NCBI GenBank assembly: GCA_949128115.1
Contig: OX421968.1
Location: 26,396,377-26,460,376 of the forward strand
Reading direction: 5' to 3'
Origin: Anaspis maculata
Taxonomy: Eukaryota; Arthropoda; Insecta; Coleoptera; Scraptiidae
Length of the DNA stretch: 64,000 nucleotides
Shown: positions 21,226 to 31,554 of the stretch, in pieces
Layout: each line of letters opens with the position of its first letter
Numbering within the stretch: the first letter of the stretch is position 1
Position numbers and translations under genes: made by a program
The notes under the pieces: model-generated
Told to the model about the DNA's origin: nothing
The model's database searches: none
What the model saw: only the letters and a program-made list of their open reading frames with translations

Positions 21226-21551
21226 TATAGTAAATGGAAATCTAGCACACATTCAGTAGTTGATATTTGCTATTCATTATTCTTGCATTATTAGTTTAGT
21301 AGAATCTTTTGAGATAACGAAAATACAAGGGTTCGAAGGACCACCTTTTGGCACCTCATAACTTCAAAAATAAAAGTCGAAGAATTTTTTTAATAGTTTT
21401 TGTGGGCTTTGCAAAATATTCCATATGCCGTGTATTGGTTTGGTCCGACACTTTTGAATCACCCCTGTATCTTCACAAAGTTGCACACGGCCAAGCCTTT
21501 TTTGACTCTATGATGCCCCCGGACTACTTCTGATTCGAGTTGTTTTCCTAG

Positions 21552-21695
21552 AGCAAGCCCACAGACGCCCAATTCCTGTTTCGACGATTGATTGGCAAAG
21601 CTCGATGACATCACATTTCTCGCCACTGCACGGCTTGGATTTTTTACTAAACGTCGATCAACTCTTGGTTCAGCAAACAGTGGAGCTTACAGACT
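21552..21695 (+). CDS. Phospholipid scramblase, core exon 1
   Basis: Acceptor TTGTTTTCCTAG precedes 21552 and donor ACT|GTGAGT follows 21695. The exon enters and leaves in phase 1. Translation ends ...SPLHGLDFLLNVDQLLVQQTVELTD, the hallmark scramblase opening (family form: GLEYL..IDQLLV.Q.VEL). It is preceded by a Pro/His-containing linker AHRRPIPVSTIDWQSS. Phospholipid scramblases are small membrane-associated proteins implicated in Ca-dependent bilayer lipid redistribution and nuclear signalling. The next exon joins in frame (T+TA = Leu). Confidence 0.85.
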
Positions 21696-21752
21696 GTGAG
21701 TAGAACCAAAAATTAAATCTCTTGATCATCGACAACAATGAAAATGTTTCAG

Positions 21753-22124
21753 TAATGTCCAACGTTGCATCAGAAAACCGTTACACAGTGAAGGTGCCAA
21801 GGGGTGAAACCATTTACTATGCAACAGAAAGCTCGGAATCGTGCCAGCGGACTTGCTTTGGATCCTCCAGATCGTTTTCCATGAGGCTGTACGATCCGAC
21901 ACAGCAAGAAGCCATGCACTTCAATCGAAGACTTGCCTGCGGCTCTTGCTGCACACTGTTCTGCTTCTTGCAGGAGCTGGAGGTGTGGGTGCCGCCCGGC
22001 GAGCTGGTCGGAAAGATCTCGCAAAAGTTCGACATCACAAAGCCAAATTTTTTGATATACAATAGACATTACGAAGTGATCTATAGGATAGAAGGTCCAG
22101 AGTCCCTTTTCGGTTGCCTGATGG
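21753..22124 (+). CDS. Phospholipid scramblase, core exon 2
   Basis: Acceptor AAAATGTTTCAG precedes 21753. The translation opens LMSNVASENRYTVKVPRGET, then the strand-rich scramblase core: IYYATE, CQRTCFGSSRSFSMRLYD, FNRRLACGSCCTLFCFLQE (the Cys-rich palmitoylation-type segment), LEVWVPPGELVGKI, PNFLIYN and IYRIEGP. Order and spacing match the family. The acceptor phase fits the previous exon exactly. The donor is placed at G|GTAAAA (22125), but its phase does not join cleanly to the next exon, so the 3' border of this exon, or a missed micro-exon, remains open. Confidence 0.85.
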
Positions 22125-22222
22125 GTAAAAATTATAATTTTATGGTTGGTAACTTTTGCAAACACGTTACGTTTATACGTTACGTTACCTAAATGACATC
22201 CTTTGTTGTTGTTTCTGGTCAG

Positions 22223-22372
22223 ATTTACACTGGTGATGGACAGACGCAAGTGGGCAGCATAGTGCACCAATGGGATCAAGTTCAAGTGGCTTATAATTTG
22301 CACATACAATTCCCTGGTGGTGAAAATAACTCTCGTAACAAGGCCATGTTACTGGGCGCAGCTTTTCTTATG
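22223..22372 (+). CDS. Phospholipid scramblase, core exon 3
   Basis: Follows TTGTTTCTGGTCAG and ends ATG|GTGAAT. Translation: IYTGDGQTQVGSIVHQWDQV, then AYNLHIQFPGGENNSRNKAM, then LLGAAFLM. It aligns with the family segment V.GKI.KQW..., the IQFP motif and the start of the single C-terminal membrane helix. The acidic residues that flank IQFP in human PLSCR1 (the EF-hand-like Ca-binding loop) are not present here: the residues before it are QVAYNLH and those after it GGEN. The 5' junction phase is unresolved. The 3' phase joins exactly to the last exon. Confidence 0.82.
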
Positions 22373-22428
22373 GTGAATTAGTTGATTCCTTGTCAAGTTG
22401 TAATTTTCAACTACTCTGTATATTTCAG

Positions 22429-22485
22429 GAATATATGTACTTTGAAAACGCCAAACGCGGATCGTCATGCAGATGCATCTGCTAA
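22429..22485 (+). CDS. Phospholipid scramblase, terminal exon
   Basis: Acceptor TGTATATTTCAG precedes 22429. Joined in phase 0 it gives FLM+EYMYFENAKRGSSCRCIC and stop TAA (22483-22485). It completes the C-terminal helix (family form LLGACFLIDFMFFE). The end is short and basic with three cysteines, which could be lipidated. An ATTAAA poly(A) signal lies at 22553. Confidence 0.85.
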   Translation, partial: EYMYFENAKRGSSCRCIC

Positions 22486-22552
22486 CAGATCCATTGGATT
22501 TTATTTTTATAGCATTTAGGGAAAAAAACTGTAACAGTAGCATTATTTGTGT

Positions 22553-22558
22553 ATTAAA
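22553..22558 (+). terminator. Poly(A) signal ATTAAA for scramblase
   Basis: The common variant ATTAAA lies 68 bases after the scramblase stop, on the sense strand. Confidence 0.5.
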
Positions 22559-22579
22559 CTACCTACTCATTTTAGTTTG

Positions 22580-22599
22580 TACCTACCTACCTACCTACC
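22580..22599. repeat. (TACC)n microsatellite
   Basis: TACCTACCTACCTACC just after the scramblase 3' end. TACC/TAGG runs are scattered across the window. Confidence 0.8.
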
Positions 22600-22818
22600 C
22601 CGAGACGTCCTAATCTACAACTTAACCCTTTCCGGGCATAGTTTTATTTTTTCTTTGAATTCGTTTTTTTCTTTTGAAATTGACTTTGGAGGCCAAACCG
22701 AGGGCTAAATTAAATATAAAAATGATGGGGAAATCAGTAGAAAAATTAGGTACCTACTGTTTTGAGATGGTTTCACTACTTTACAACTAAGCAACAAGTA
22801 TAATAATATGGGTAAGAT

Positions 22819-22950
22819 CGAGGGGCAAACCGCTGGTCAAATTCTGTACACCAGACTTCCCCCTCGTAAGGGTTTCCTCCGGACTTCCTCGGACTTCCCC
22901 CGGACTTCCTTCGGCATGTACACCAGACTTCCCCAGCGGTTTGCCCCTCG
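22819..22950. mobile_element. Palindromic MITE with 8-bp target duplication (132 bp)
   Basis: CGAGGGGCAAACCGCTGG at the left and CCAGCGGTTTGCCCCTCG at the right are exact inverted repeats. They are flanked by identical GGTAAGAT at 22811-22818 and 22951-22958. The inner part repeats CGGACTTCC and GTACACCAGACTTCC. The 8-bp duplication fits hAT. Confidence 0.88.
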
Positions 22951-23166
22951 GGTAAGATTCTTGAAGACTTCATCAAAAATTTGTTGTTCAAGAACTTTAC
23001 TGAGAAAATTGTGTACGTACATAATTCGAACAATACAAACAAATGTCTAATTTTTGTCATGGTACTTGGAAAAACAATGTTTCTTGTCACTCAAGCACAG
23101 ACCGACGTTACATGTAGCACAGCCCCAGTTTGCTATTGCTGGACAGGGGCACAGCACAGGGCACAC

Positions 23167-23361
23167 CTTTCTCAAGATGAGTGGAAAGGCATGATACATA
23201 GCTTGATCAAATCTTCTCTCAGGAGACTCAGGAGGAATGCTTGGCTTGAATGTAGTACTCATCGGCGGCATTTCATTACTGAAACGACCTATTTTAGATA
23301 GTATTGCGATCATGTTAGAGCGGTTCAGTGTGTCATCTTTGAAGTCTCGAAGAGTGTTCCA
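23167..23361 (-). CDS. Candidate internal exon, unknown protein
   Basis: On the - strand a 195-nt (65-codon) open block lies between an AG (23362-23363) and a donor AAAG|GTGTGC (23165-23166). It reads WNTLRDFKDDTLNRSNMIAI, then LSKIGRFSNEMPPMSTTF and PESPERRFDQAMYHAFPLIL. The composition looks protein-like, and the length is an exact multiple of three. The acceptor has a poor pyrimidine tract. No family recognised. A chance frame cannot be excluded. Confidence 0.22.
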
Positions 23362-24363
23362 CTAAATCCATTTTCTCTTTGGACTGTTTAGCAACGCGTT
23401 GGATTGTCCTGATTTTCTTGGTGCTGTGGGTCTCAGTGTTCCTCGGCTTTCCTCTAGGTCACACAATTTATTTTACCTTCCCACAGCTAGAACCAACATC
23501 CTAGTGGCATCTCCTCATCATCTCTATATCAGATGATTGTTAATTACTCTGCTTATGAGAGCAAAGTTGATCTCTTCAACTGTTCTCTATCCGACATAAG
23601 GAACAAATCAATTCAACTTCAAACAATTCAAACAACTTATTCAAATCAGGAATAATATGCTACGTCACAGCTTGAAAGTGGGCTAGGAGGTGGGAGGAAG
23701 GAAGGAGAGGAGAACGCATTTGACATTCGACCTAAGCATTCGTTCTGGATATCTATTACGTAGTGGTGTATTTTCACGTGCGAGCACAACCTTATTACAA
23801 GGAACTTATTTTTGATGCCATTGCATGGAGTTATTATGTATTATGAAGCGAAATTGTATTCAAAAAAGCTAGATTATTTGACGTAGGCTTGACATATGGC
23901 ATGCGACACTCGCAGTACTGCCACTCATATTACACAACATATAACAATAACACTGTTGTGACATTAATCCGAAGCCTGCACGAGCAAAAATAAGTGAATT
24001 TTAAGGAAGAATCGACCAAAATGTGAGGTCAAACCATAGCACCTCAGCGTCTCATTTTATTGTTTTGGTATAAATCAGTTCAAAACGAGAAGGTGTTCTT
24101 CAGTCATTGAATGGCCAACTACAGTTTCTATTAGGCATTTCCACATGACGTCACGGACTAGTGTTGCCAACCTAGTTGAATTTATAACGTCAAAAAAGTG
24201 TTAGGGAACAACCCGCGTTGTTATGATTGTAAAAAAAGTACTTTTTTGAGATTTTGGATACAGTAGGAAGCAAGTTTGTGCGTGATAGTTGTTCACGAAA
24301 CTCTGGCGCTTCGATCACTACTGATAGTTGGAGATGTGCTGCCCCAAATAGCTCAATAAAGAA
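23362..24363. other. No gene recognised
   Basis: AT-rich spacer with several stop-dense frames. CACGTGCGAGCACAACC and other unique motifs occur, but nothing assignable. Confidence 0.3.
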
Positions 24364-25510
24364 GAAAGTTTGGTGGAGTGCTTAAATCATTTTCGTCGAA
24401 AAAAAAGAAATCTGTGGCTTTTTCGGAAAACTAGATTCCTGGAAAAAAAGAGCATCTCAGGAAGTATCTCAAAGTGCCAAGAAATGCGACTCAAAGACAT
24501 CTGGGAAGAAGAAAATATGCCAGTTTATATGCCTGCCGATAAGGTAAAAAGCTGACTAAATTGTTAGAATACAGAATAAATGTGAGATGATTTTACAAAT
24601 TATCCATTACTAAGCGCCCTTCTGATTTCAGAAAGTATGGCTGTGGCAAAAACTGTGACCTGTGGCGATCGTGAAATGGGAAAATCCAGCGACCAAGGAA
24701 TTTCTAAGTTGACCACAATGTTACCTCAAACCTGCTTACAAGAAGAAATTTCAGGATTTTTTAAGCAATGTGTCTTGCCGCGATGAAGCCATCAACTGAA
24801 AATTCAAGATTGTCAAGTCAGGTGTACGATTTGGTCAACAGAAGATGAAGATACTATCGGAGCCGATCCCTCTGGTTCACATGTGCTTATATCACAGCAA
24901 ATATTACAACTACAGTGAAGTAGAAAATGGAAACTATTGTCAATTCAAACATCTAGGCTTGTGAAAGCAATGGAGAAAGCATGACTAGAGATGTAGAGGG
25001 CTCAATGAACGTGAACGTTGGGTTGGAGTTTAGAGTGGTTGAATCTTTTTTTTTTGACGAAAAAATGAGAAATTCATGGTTTTCTCGAAACGCTGGGGCT
25101 CGTGGAAGTACGAGGCATCACAGAATGTATCTCAAAGCGCCAAGAAATGGAGAGGAGGAAGGAAGGAATACACTTGAAAAAATATACGGAGGTTGTACCG
25201 ATAACAATTAGGATGGGTAACTAAATTGCTGTAATACAGTTATGATGTTTGCACAAAATTATCTGTTGCTAAGCCTATCTAGTTTCAGGAAGTACCTGTG
25301 TCAAGAATTGTGGCTTTCGGCAATCTAAAAATGGGAAAATCTACGGACTGAGGAATTGCTATGTCGACCACAATTTGGAGCCTAGAATCCTCAATAGAAC
25401 AATTAATATTTGTATTTTTAAGAAATGTGTCTTGACACAATCAAGTTGTAGTTGAAAATTCAATATCGTTAAATCAGGTGTAAAATTTCTGTCAAGGAGG
25501 GCTCCGGTGG
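24364..25510. repeat. Diverged tandem duplication, period about 665 bp
   Basis: The order of landmarks in 24370-24840 is repeated in 25036-25505: a TTTTTTTTGACGAAAAAA-like block, GTATCTCAAAGxGCCAAGAAATG, GACCACAATxT, AAGxAATGTGTCTTG, GAAAATTCAAxATxGT and AAATCAGGTGTA. Identity is moderate with many indels, so the duplication is old. Short frames within it are not conserved between the units. Confidence 0.6.
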
Positions 25511-27194
25511 CCGAACAGCTGTTCGAGTTAAACTTCCATGTTTTGCCTCTGTCCATATTCTACAACCAAAGTGAAGACATTCCTGAACTTTGAAAATATA
25601 AAATATAAACAAAAACTATTGTTTGTTTCTTTAATTCAGCAGTAAAAGCTGGGCCTCAAGTATTTGGGTGATTGGGAAGCACAAACCGAAGAGGTACATA
25701 CCTAGCCCCACACAAGGCATATCACTCCAGCAATGCCGGGAATGTAAACCCCCAACATTCAGTTGAGGTTTGGTGGCAAAGTTCATGCCCAATTTTGTCG
25801 GAAAATATGAATTTTCACCACTACCCTGTGCAGTTAACCTAACATGTTTGGCTTGCTTTTTCACAAAAAACACACTTTTCCACGAGAACTTAATTTGCAG
25901 GCGCAATAAGGACATTGCTTTGAACTTGATACAGAAGTTTCAAACTCAAACAGGTAGCCGAGGAAAAAATTGCAGAAACTGGAACTCCATAAGCGCCCTG
26001 TAGTTCGGTTGTTCTCGAACATTATTTGGTTCAAATTTGGCGGGCAATTCTGGACAGCTGGCAACACTGCTGTGACGTCAATGGAAATGCCCAATTGCTC
26101 TCTTCAAAATGTGACGTCATGCACTTGCCGCGCCATTTGAACAGACAAATTTTTTTCATGTTTTTTCTATATGTACAAAAACTTTTTTAAACAAAATCAT
26201 CTTGCCAATTCAACAATTTTGATACGATCTTTCATAAAAAGAAATAAAAAACCCATGTCCACTACCACTAGCCTATTGACTGCGAAATCGACAACCGCAA
26301 TTTTTTCATAGATAGAGGTAGGTACCCACTGGTGCCTATTTACCTATACGAGAACACGAGTCACCACCACACGCACTGGCCACCAGGTAATAGCTGGCCA
26401 CTTTGATCAGATAAGAGTGTTAGAGCTGAAAACAATCCAACAGACAACGGACTTTTTCACATTTTGACAGTTTACAACAATTTTTTTTGCTCGCGCAAAA
26501 GGTGTGCTTACCGCTCAGTGGTTTCAAATGATACCACCAGAAATCAACGAAAATTTTGCTAAATTATCATATAAAAATAATGCTTAGGTGAGTACACAAC
26601 AAAAGCAATCCTGGAAGGCACATAATACATAATAACTCATCACTTACCGGATATTTTTGCATCAATTTCCAAAAAATCAGACACAAACATGAAAACTCTA
26701 GTACTGTGACTGGTTTGTTCCATAGACGTTTGTTCACATAACATCTGCGCCGTTCATTGGATCACCTAAAATTTTGTGCCACACTATGGAACATGTGCCG
26801 TCTGGGAACAAATTGTGGCGGCAACAGATTTGAATTTGAAACAAGAAGCGGTCCAGAATTTCCAAACGAGAAACGTACCTAACCTAACCTCAAAAACTTA
26901 ACAACTTGACTCAACGACGAGAAGAATCGAAGACGATGGACTTATCTGCGATGGACCCACAAGAATATCGGGTATTCCAGATGTCCGATGACGGCCTGAT
27001 GGTGGTTTAATCCTGAAAGTACTTGTCATACCTCCTAGGTATTTATCTATAAGTATAGTAGAAATATGAAATAATAGTTGATTTTCAATTCAATTCAATA
27101 TAACTATTTATTGATTCTTCGGTATTACACTATTACACCATGAACAAGAAAACAAACAGGATTTCATAGAAATTGTATGTGTGATGTGATCACG
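25511..27194. other. No gene recognised
   Basis: Mostly unique AT-rich DNA. It includes a short inverted repeat TTTGTTCCATAG / CTATGGAACA (26709-26788) around the third GGATCACCTAAAATTTTGTG copy, and an interstitial CCTAACCTAACC near 26880. Confidence 0.35.
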
Positions 27195-27711
27195 ATACAC
27201 GTGTGATCCACAAAATTCGTAATCAGGGCCCTGGGCCCTGATCGGGGCCCACCCGGGTGATTTCGGAAACGAGATGTTCATCGATTCAAGTGACTGGATT
27301 GGCTGAATGACTGAATTTTCCACCTTCAAAGCTATCCTAGATTACGACGAATGGTTGAAGTACACGGTACACGGTATGTAACAGAGACAAGTACAAGTAC
27401 GTAACTATTTGAAGCTATCAGTCCCTCTTTTCCCGCCAAATCCGATAACCAAAGTTATAACCGCAACGTTTTAGCGAGAAATGTCAGATGTCAAAAAAAT
27501 GACAGTATCTGTCAATCTAATGTCAACCGCTAATAACCAACCACGTGTTGGCAATACACGTGTGATTCACAAAATTCGTAATAGGGGCCCACCCGGGTGA
27601 CTTCGGAAACGAGATGTTTATCGATTCAAGTGACTGGATTGGCTGAATGTCTGAATTTTCCACCTTCAAAGCTATCCTAGATTACGACGAATGGTTGAAG
27701 TACACGGTACA

Positions 27712-28563
27712 CAGGGCTGGGCGGTATTTCAAATACAAGTATTTGAAATACGTATTTGAAATACATAAAAGTATTTTGTATTTTGTATTTAAATACATTT
27801 GATTGAGAAGTATTTGTATTTTGTATTTTGGGATAGTTCAGGCAGCTAGTATTTCGTATTTTGTATTTTAAATACATTTTTCGAGAAAGTATTTTGGTTT
27901 TCAAAATACAAAATACAAAATACATTTGTTTCCCATGCTCTTAAGTCTGTTCGGGCCGAAATTGTTCTAGTAATACTATTTTCACCCCATTAACATCTCT
28001 TGCTCTTGCACACTATCTGGGATCGATAATGAGTTCGATTGCATCTTTTACGTTTTACGTTTTACTGGTAAGTGCATCCTACTGTCAGCCACGAGAGGTT
28101 CCATGTCGGATGTCGGACAATATTTTCGAAAAGCTGGTTGTCCCCAAAGGAAATCAACATATGTTATTTTGAAGAATTGATGAATGAAGTAAGAAATAGG
28201 TTTAAATATGAAGTTTTCTTCACTTTATGTTTATTTTATTTGTCTTTTCATAGTTCATAATAACTTACTTATTGTTGCGACTGAATCAATGAAGTGTTCC
28301 CATTGAAATACTTGCATTTTACGGATTTTCCAATAAAATGGTTAAAATACGCAATAGGAATGTATTTTGTATTTTGTATTTGGAATACTCTAGGTTGTAT
28401 TTTATATTTTGGAATTTCTTAGTTTTCCAAAATACGTATTTTGTATTTTGTATTTCAAAGGCATTTCAAGAAGTAGTTTGTATTTTGTATTTCGACTGTC
28501 TTGGATCGTGTATTTTGTATTTTGTATTTAAATACATTTTTCAAAGTATTTTGCCCAGCCCTG
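27712..28563. mobile_element. hAT-type element A, AAATACAAAATAC family (852 bp)
   Basis: Ends CAGGGCTGGGCGGTATTT and AAGTATTTTGCCCAGCCCTG, flanked by the 8-bp duplication ACGGTACA (27704-27711, 28564-28571). The sequence TACACGGTACACGGTATG in the neighbouring tandem unit is the uninterrupted target. Outer thirds are dense in AAATACAAAATAC. The central third holds a 47-codon ORF. Full-length relative B at 61987-62824. It encodes no transposase. Confidence 0.92.
28029..28172 (+). CDS. Short hydrophobic-leader ORF inside hAT element A
   Basis: ATG at 28029, 47 codons, stop TGA ending 28172. It begins MSSIASFTFYVLLVSASYC (a signal-peptide-like hydrophobic stretch with small residues at the end) and continues with PREV, Cys and a charged tail to QHMLF. 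The matching ORF in element B (62298-62441) has the same length and differs at two residues. It may be a captured exon fragment or a chance frame carried along by the family. Function unknown. Confidence 0.3.
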   Translation: MSSIASFTFYVLLVSASYCQPREVPCRMSDNIFEKLVVPKGNQHMLF

Positions 28564-28742
28564 ACGGTACACGGTATGTAACAGAGACAAGTACAAGTAC
28601 GTAACTATTTGAAGCTATCAGTCCCTCTTTTCCCGCCAAATCTGATAACCAAAGTTATAACCGCAACGTTTTAGCGAGAAATATCAGATGTCAAAAAAAT
28701 AACAGTATCTGTCAATCTAATGTCAACCGCTAATAACCAACC

Positions 28743-31554
28743 GGTTACAAAAAGTTACTCGCTCGAAAAAGACTATGGACATGGAGATGGAGTGGAGACC
28801 CACCAGCCTGTATCCCATCCGGATTCGAGCAAAACTGATTTTTTTGCCGATGGATGGCAGCACTGTGGTACTCCCAATCAAGCGGTATCGCCTCGATACC
28901 GCTAAACATGTTCAATTGTTCACCATTTCACCATTAATTCTTTAAAAGGTGGTATCGAGGTGATACCACCAAGACAGAAAGGGTGCCCTACCTGGTTGCA
29001 TAAAAACTTCGACTAAACCAGAACCATTCAACCAGAGATCATCTGGATTTTATGTTTTGAAGTGGTTTTATGAATGTAAATTCACTTGATGGACCCAGGG
29101 CTGCTCTAGAGCAAGCTACGTATCAGAAGTTCGTAAATTCATCATTAACTCTTGACCTCTTGCTCTTGACAATAAGACAAACTTGTAAAATCCTTAGGGT
29201 AATTATTCCATTAAGTATATTTGAACAATTACAACATCAAGGATTCTATCAGTAACAAAAAGCGCTGATGAACGTGACGTAACTCTGGGGCATAAAACGA
29301 GCATATTCTATCAAATATCCGTGATCCGCCGTGGGTTGCGAATGTTGCGACCGAAAATAACTACCTTTTACAACAATGCTGTGGCTGCTCCAGCATAGCT
29401 TTGTTGTGGTGATGGACTCATGGGCCACTTCTAACATCGGTGATTCTGAACTTTCCCGAATAAGTTCCACGGTCAATCGCACTAACAGTATAGGCGATTT
29501 ACATTTAAAAAACGCCACCTGGTGTAGAGCTCGGTACTTGATCGTAGAGGACGTTTTTGAGAGGAACACACAGCCTAGGTGGGAAGGTGGGCACTAGTAG
29601 ATACCTGCAATACCCACATCAATGACATGAAATTTGACAAGTAGGAATTATGTTAAGGGGGGTTTGCTGTTGTGTCCCGTATTTGATCTTGTGGTTGGCG
29701 TATTTATAGCAGGCTAGTAGTAGATCTAGTTCCAGAGGTGAGAGGCTGGATGATTGCGCTACCAGCAATGCATTACATGATTTACATGGCAGGTGCGGTG
29801 GAAAAATTGCGACTAGTGACTGTTACATTACACCTTCCGCAGGCAGATGCAAGCATGGTATGCTGCTTTGCCAGTAGCGCAGTAGCTCTCGCCCATGTCA
29901 TTCCTGCCATTTATTGCCTGCTGATTGATCCCCCAACCTCAAATGAGTCACAAAGCGAGCCTAAACCTTGATCATGTCAGTGCGGGGACACAACACACGT
30001 TTGCGTCCCAATTACAATGGTAGCGAACTCTGTAAAATATAGAATGCGGATCTCCATGTGGGGACTAAGCAGAAAATCTTGAAAAAAAGGAGACTGACGA
30101 CGCAGCCAGCCCAAGCGGTGACCTTTTCTGGCGTGCCAACAGTTGGTGTGTGCGGAGGACTCGATACACAGTCGTTGTTGCTGTTCCTTGGGTGAAAGCT
30201 AGGGATGATGCAGAGAAAGGTCTGTCTGCGACGACGGCGACGACGCTGGTCATCGACGGTGAGGCCCAATAAGGAGCCTGCTGGGTCCCAAGGGTTCACA
30301 GGAACAAAAGTTTGCTGGTAGTGGACTGCACAAGACAACAAAGTGACAGTTTTGACGTGCCTTCAATTGACGTAACAGCCGACGTTGCCGGGCGGCATTG
30401 ACCTTTCCAATTTTAGGAGATAGAAAATAGATAGTTTTTCGAGGTCACCTTTGACGTTTTGACGTTTATGACGTTTGGACGTTTCGCTTCTGACTTTTGC
30501 GGGAATTTTGAATCGGTTAGCTATACTGTTCCCATTATCATGTGGGGAAAGTCACTAGAGCCCATAAGGGAGTTTTTAATGGACGAAGTAATAGAGTTTT
30601 TTCATAGTAAGATGCACGTGTCTGGTGCAGCGTGATCCCTGCTGGTGCTGATGCAGCCACACTTACATCAAGTTTGGGTCTTTCGTGAACCGGTGCATGG
30701 TTATGCCGATCATGGTTATGCCGGGTGTATTCGTCTTATTCTCGCACTCGCATAGACCGACACAACACCCTTGAACCATTTCTGTAAGTATCTTCTCAGT
30801 TTTCCACTACATATAACATAACACACTTATTGGTAAGAACGAGGGTAAGAACAAGTGAAATCATGAAATTCATGCTGAAATCAAATAAATACACGACAGA
30901 GCGCTTGTCAGATTCGAAAAATTTCCCATTGTCAGAAACGAAATGTCATATCTCAAGAAACATAGGGCGCTTTCCAATAACTGCGACAAGACGGATACAC
31001 AATGTCAAAGTGCACTTGCCAGCTCAATTCTAAGCTCAGCCTCGCCAATGTTTCGATGTGTCGACATGTGGTGCTATTACTGCTATTGGAACGCTAGCTG
31101 TGTCAAATTGTGTCCATATGTGTCGAATTGTGTCCTTATACGCCTTATTGGGAAGCGCCCAATGACCTCGATAACCATCTCTTATACGCATGACGTCACA
31201 GTAAAGAGAGACAACGGAAAATTGGAGACCTCAATCAACTCCCTAAATCGTCCTCTACGAATCTCCATTTTCCCCAATAAGGTCAATCGCCTTTATCGAC
31301 GATCCAAAACACGAAAGGAGCCGCTGTGATAGAAGTAAAACTGGTGATGTGCCAGAGACAAATCCGTGGCGCCTTTTCTTTTACAGTTTTTGGAACCCAA
31401 CCATCTCCTTGACGCTGAACCGGGCCGGACACACTTCAACTCCCAGGGGTTATCTTACGTTGAGTAAAAAAGGTTGAATTTTTCCTTTGGAACGCTACAA
31501 TAAGCAATTTTTCGCGAGGTGAATCTCATACACGGGTATGAGTGTAACGTGTTA
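28743..31554. other. No gene recognised
   Basis: Mixed unique DNA. Notable are GGTATCGCCTCGATACC and GGTATCGAGGTGATACC inverted motifs at 28881-28970, and repeated TTTGACGTTT / TTGACGTTTATGACGTTT at 30441-30485. Open frames on both strands are short and without family signatures. Confidence 0.3.

Larger units (their letters stand above)
20311..21467. mobile_element. Outermost of three nested inverted-repeat elements
   Basis: CAGGATGATTCAAAAGTGTC at the left pairs with GACACTTTTGAATCACCCCTG at the right, both flanked by TA (20309-20310, 21468-21469). Arms run about 170 bp (GGTCCTTCGAACCCTT against AAGGGTTCGAAGGACC). It ends only 84 bp before the scramblase exon at 21552. Confidence 0.72.
27195..28742. 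repeat. 359-bp tandem duplication, second unit split by hAT element A
   Basis: Unit 1 (27195-27553) and unit 2 (27554-27711 plus 28564-28742) share ACACGTGTGAT, CACCCGGGTGA, GAAACGAGATGTT, GATTACGACGAATGG, CGTAACTATTTGAAGC and CGCTAATAACCAACC. Unit 1 provides the empty site for the hAT insertion in unit 2. Unit 1 has an additional GGGCCCTGGGCCCTGATC palindromic insert near 27226. Confidence 0.85.

Noticed and set aside
21770..22309. 179-codon - strand frame over the scramblase exons
   Set aside because: Antisense shadow; it crosses exon 2, its intron and exon 3, and has no family signature.
26877..26893. CCTAACCTAACC and, near 32240, GGTTAGGTTAGG as telomeric repeats
   Set aside because: Only two to three units of the insect TTAGG motif at internal positions; no terminal array.
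28066..28087. A GTAAGT..CTGTCAG mini-intron in the leader ORF of hAT A and B
   Set aside because: It would be about 21 nt, too short for a real intron, and the frame is open across it.
30012..30341. - strand frame with an Arg-rich run
   Set aside because: Driven by a GACGACGGCGACGACG stretch; no splice or domain support.
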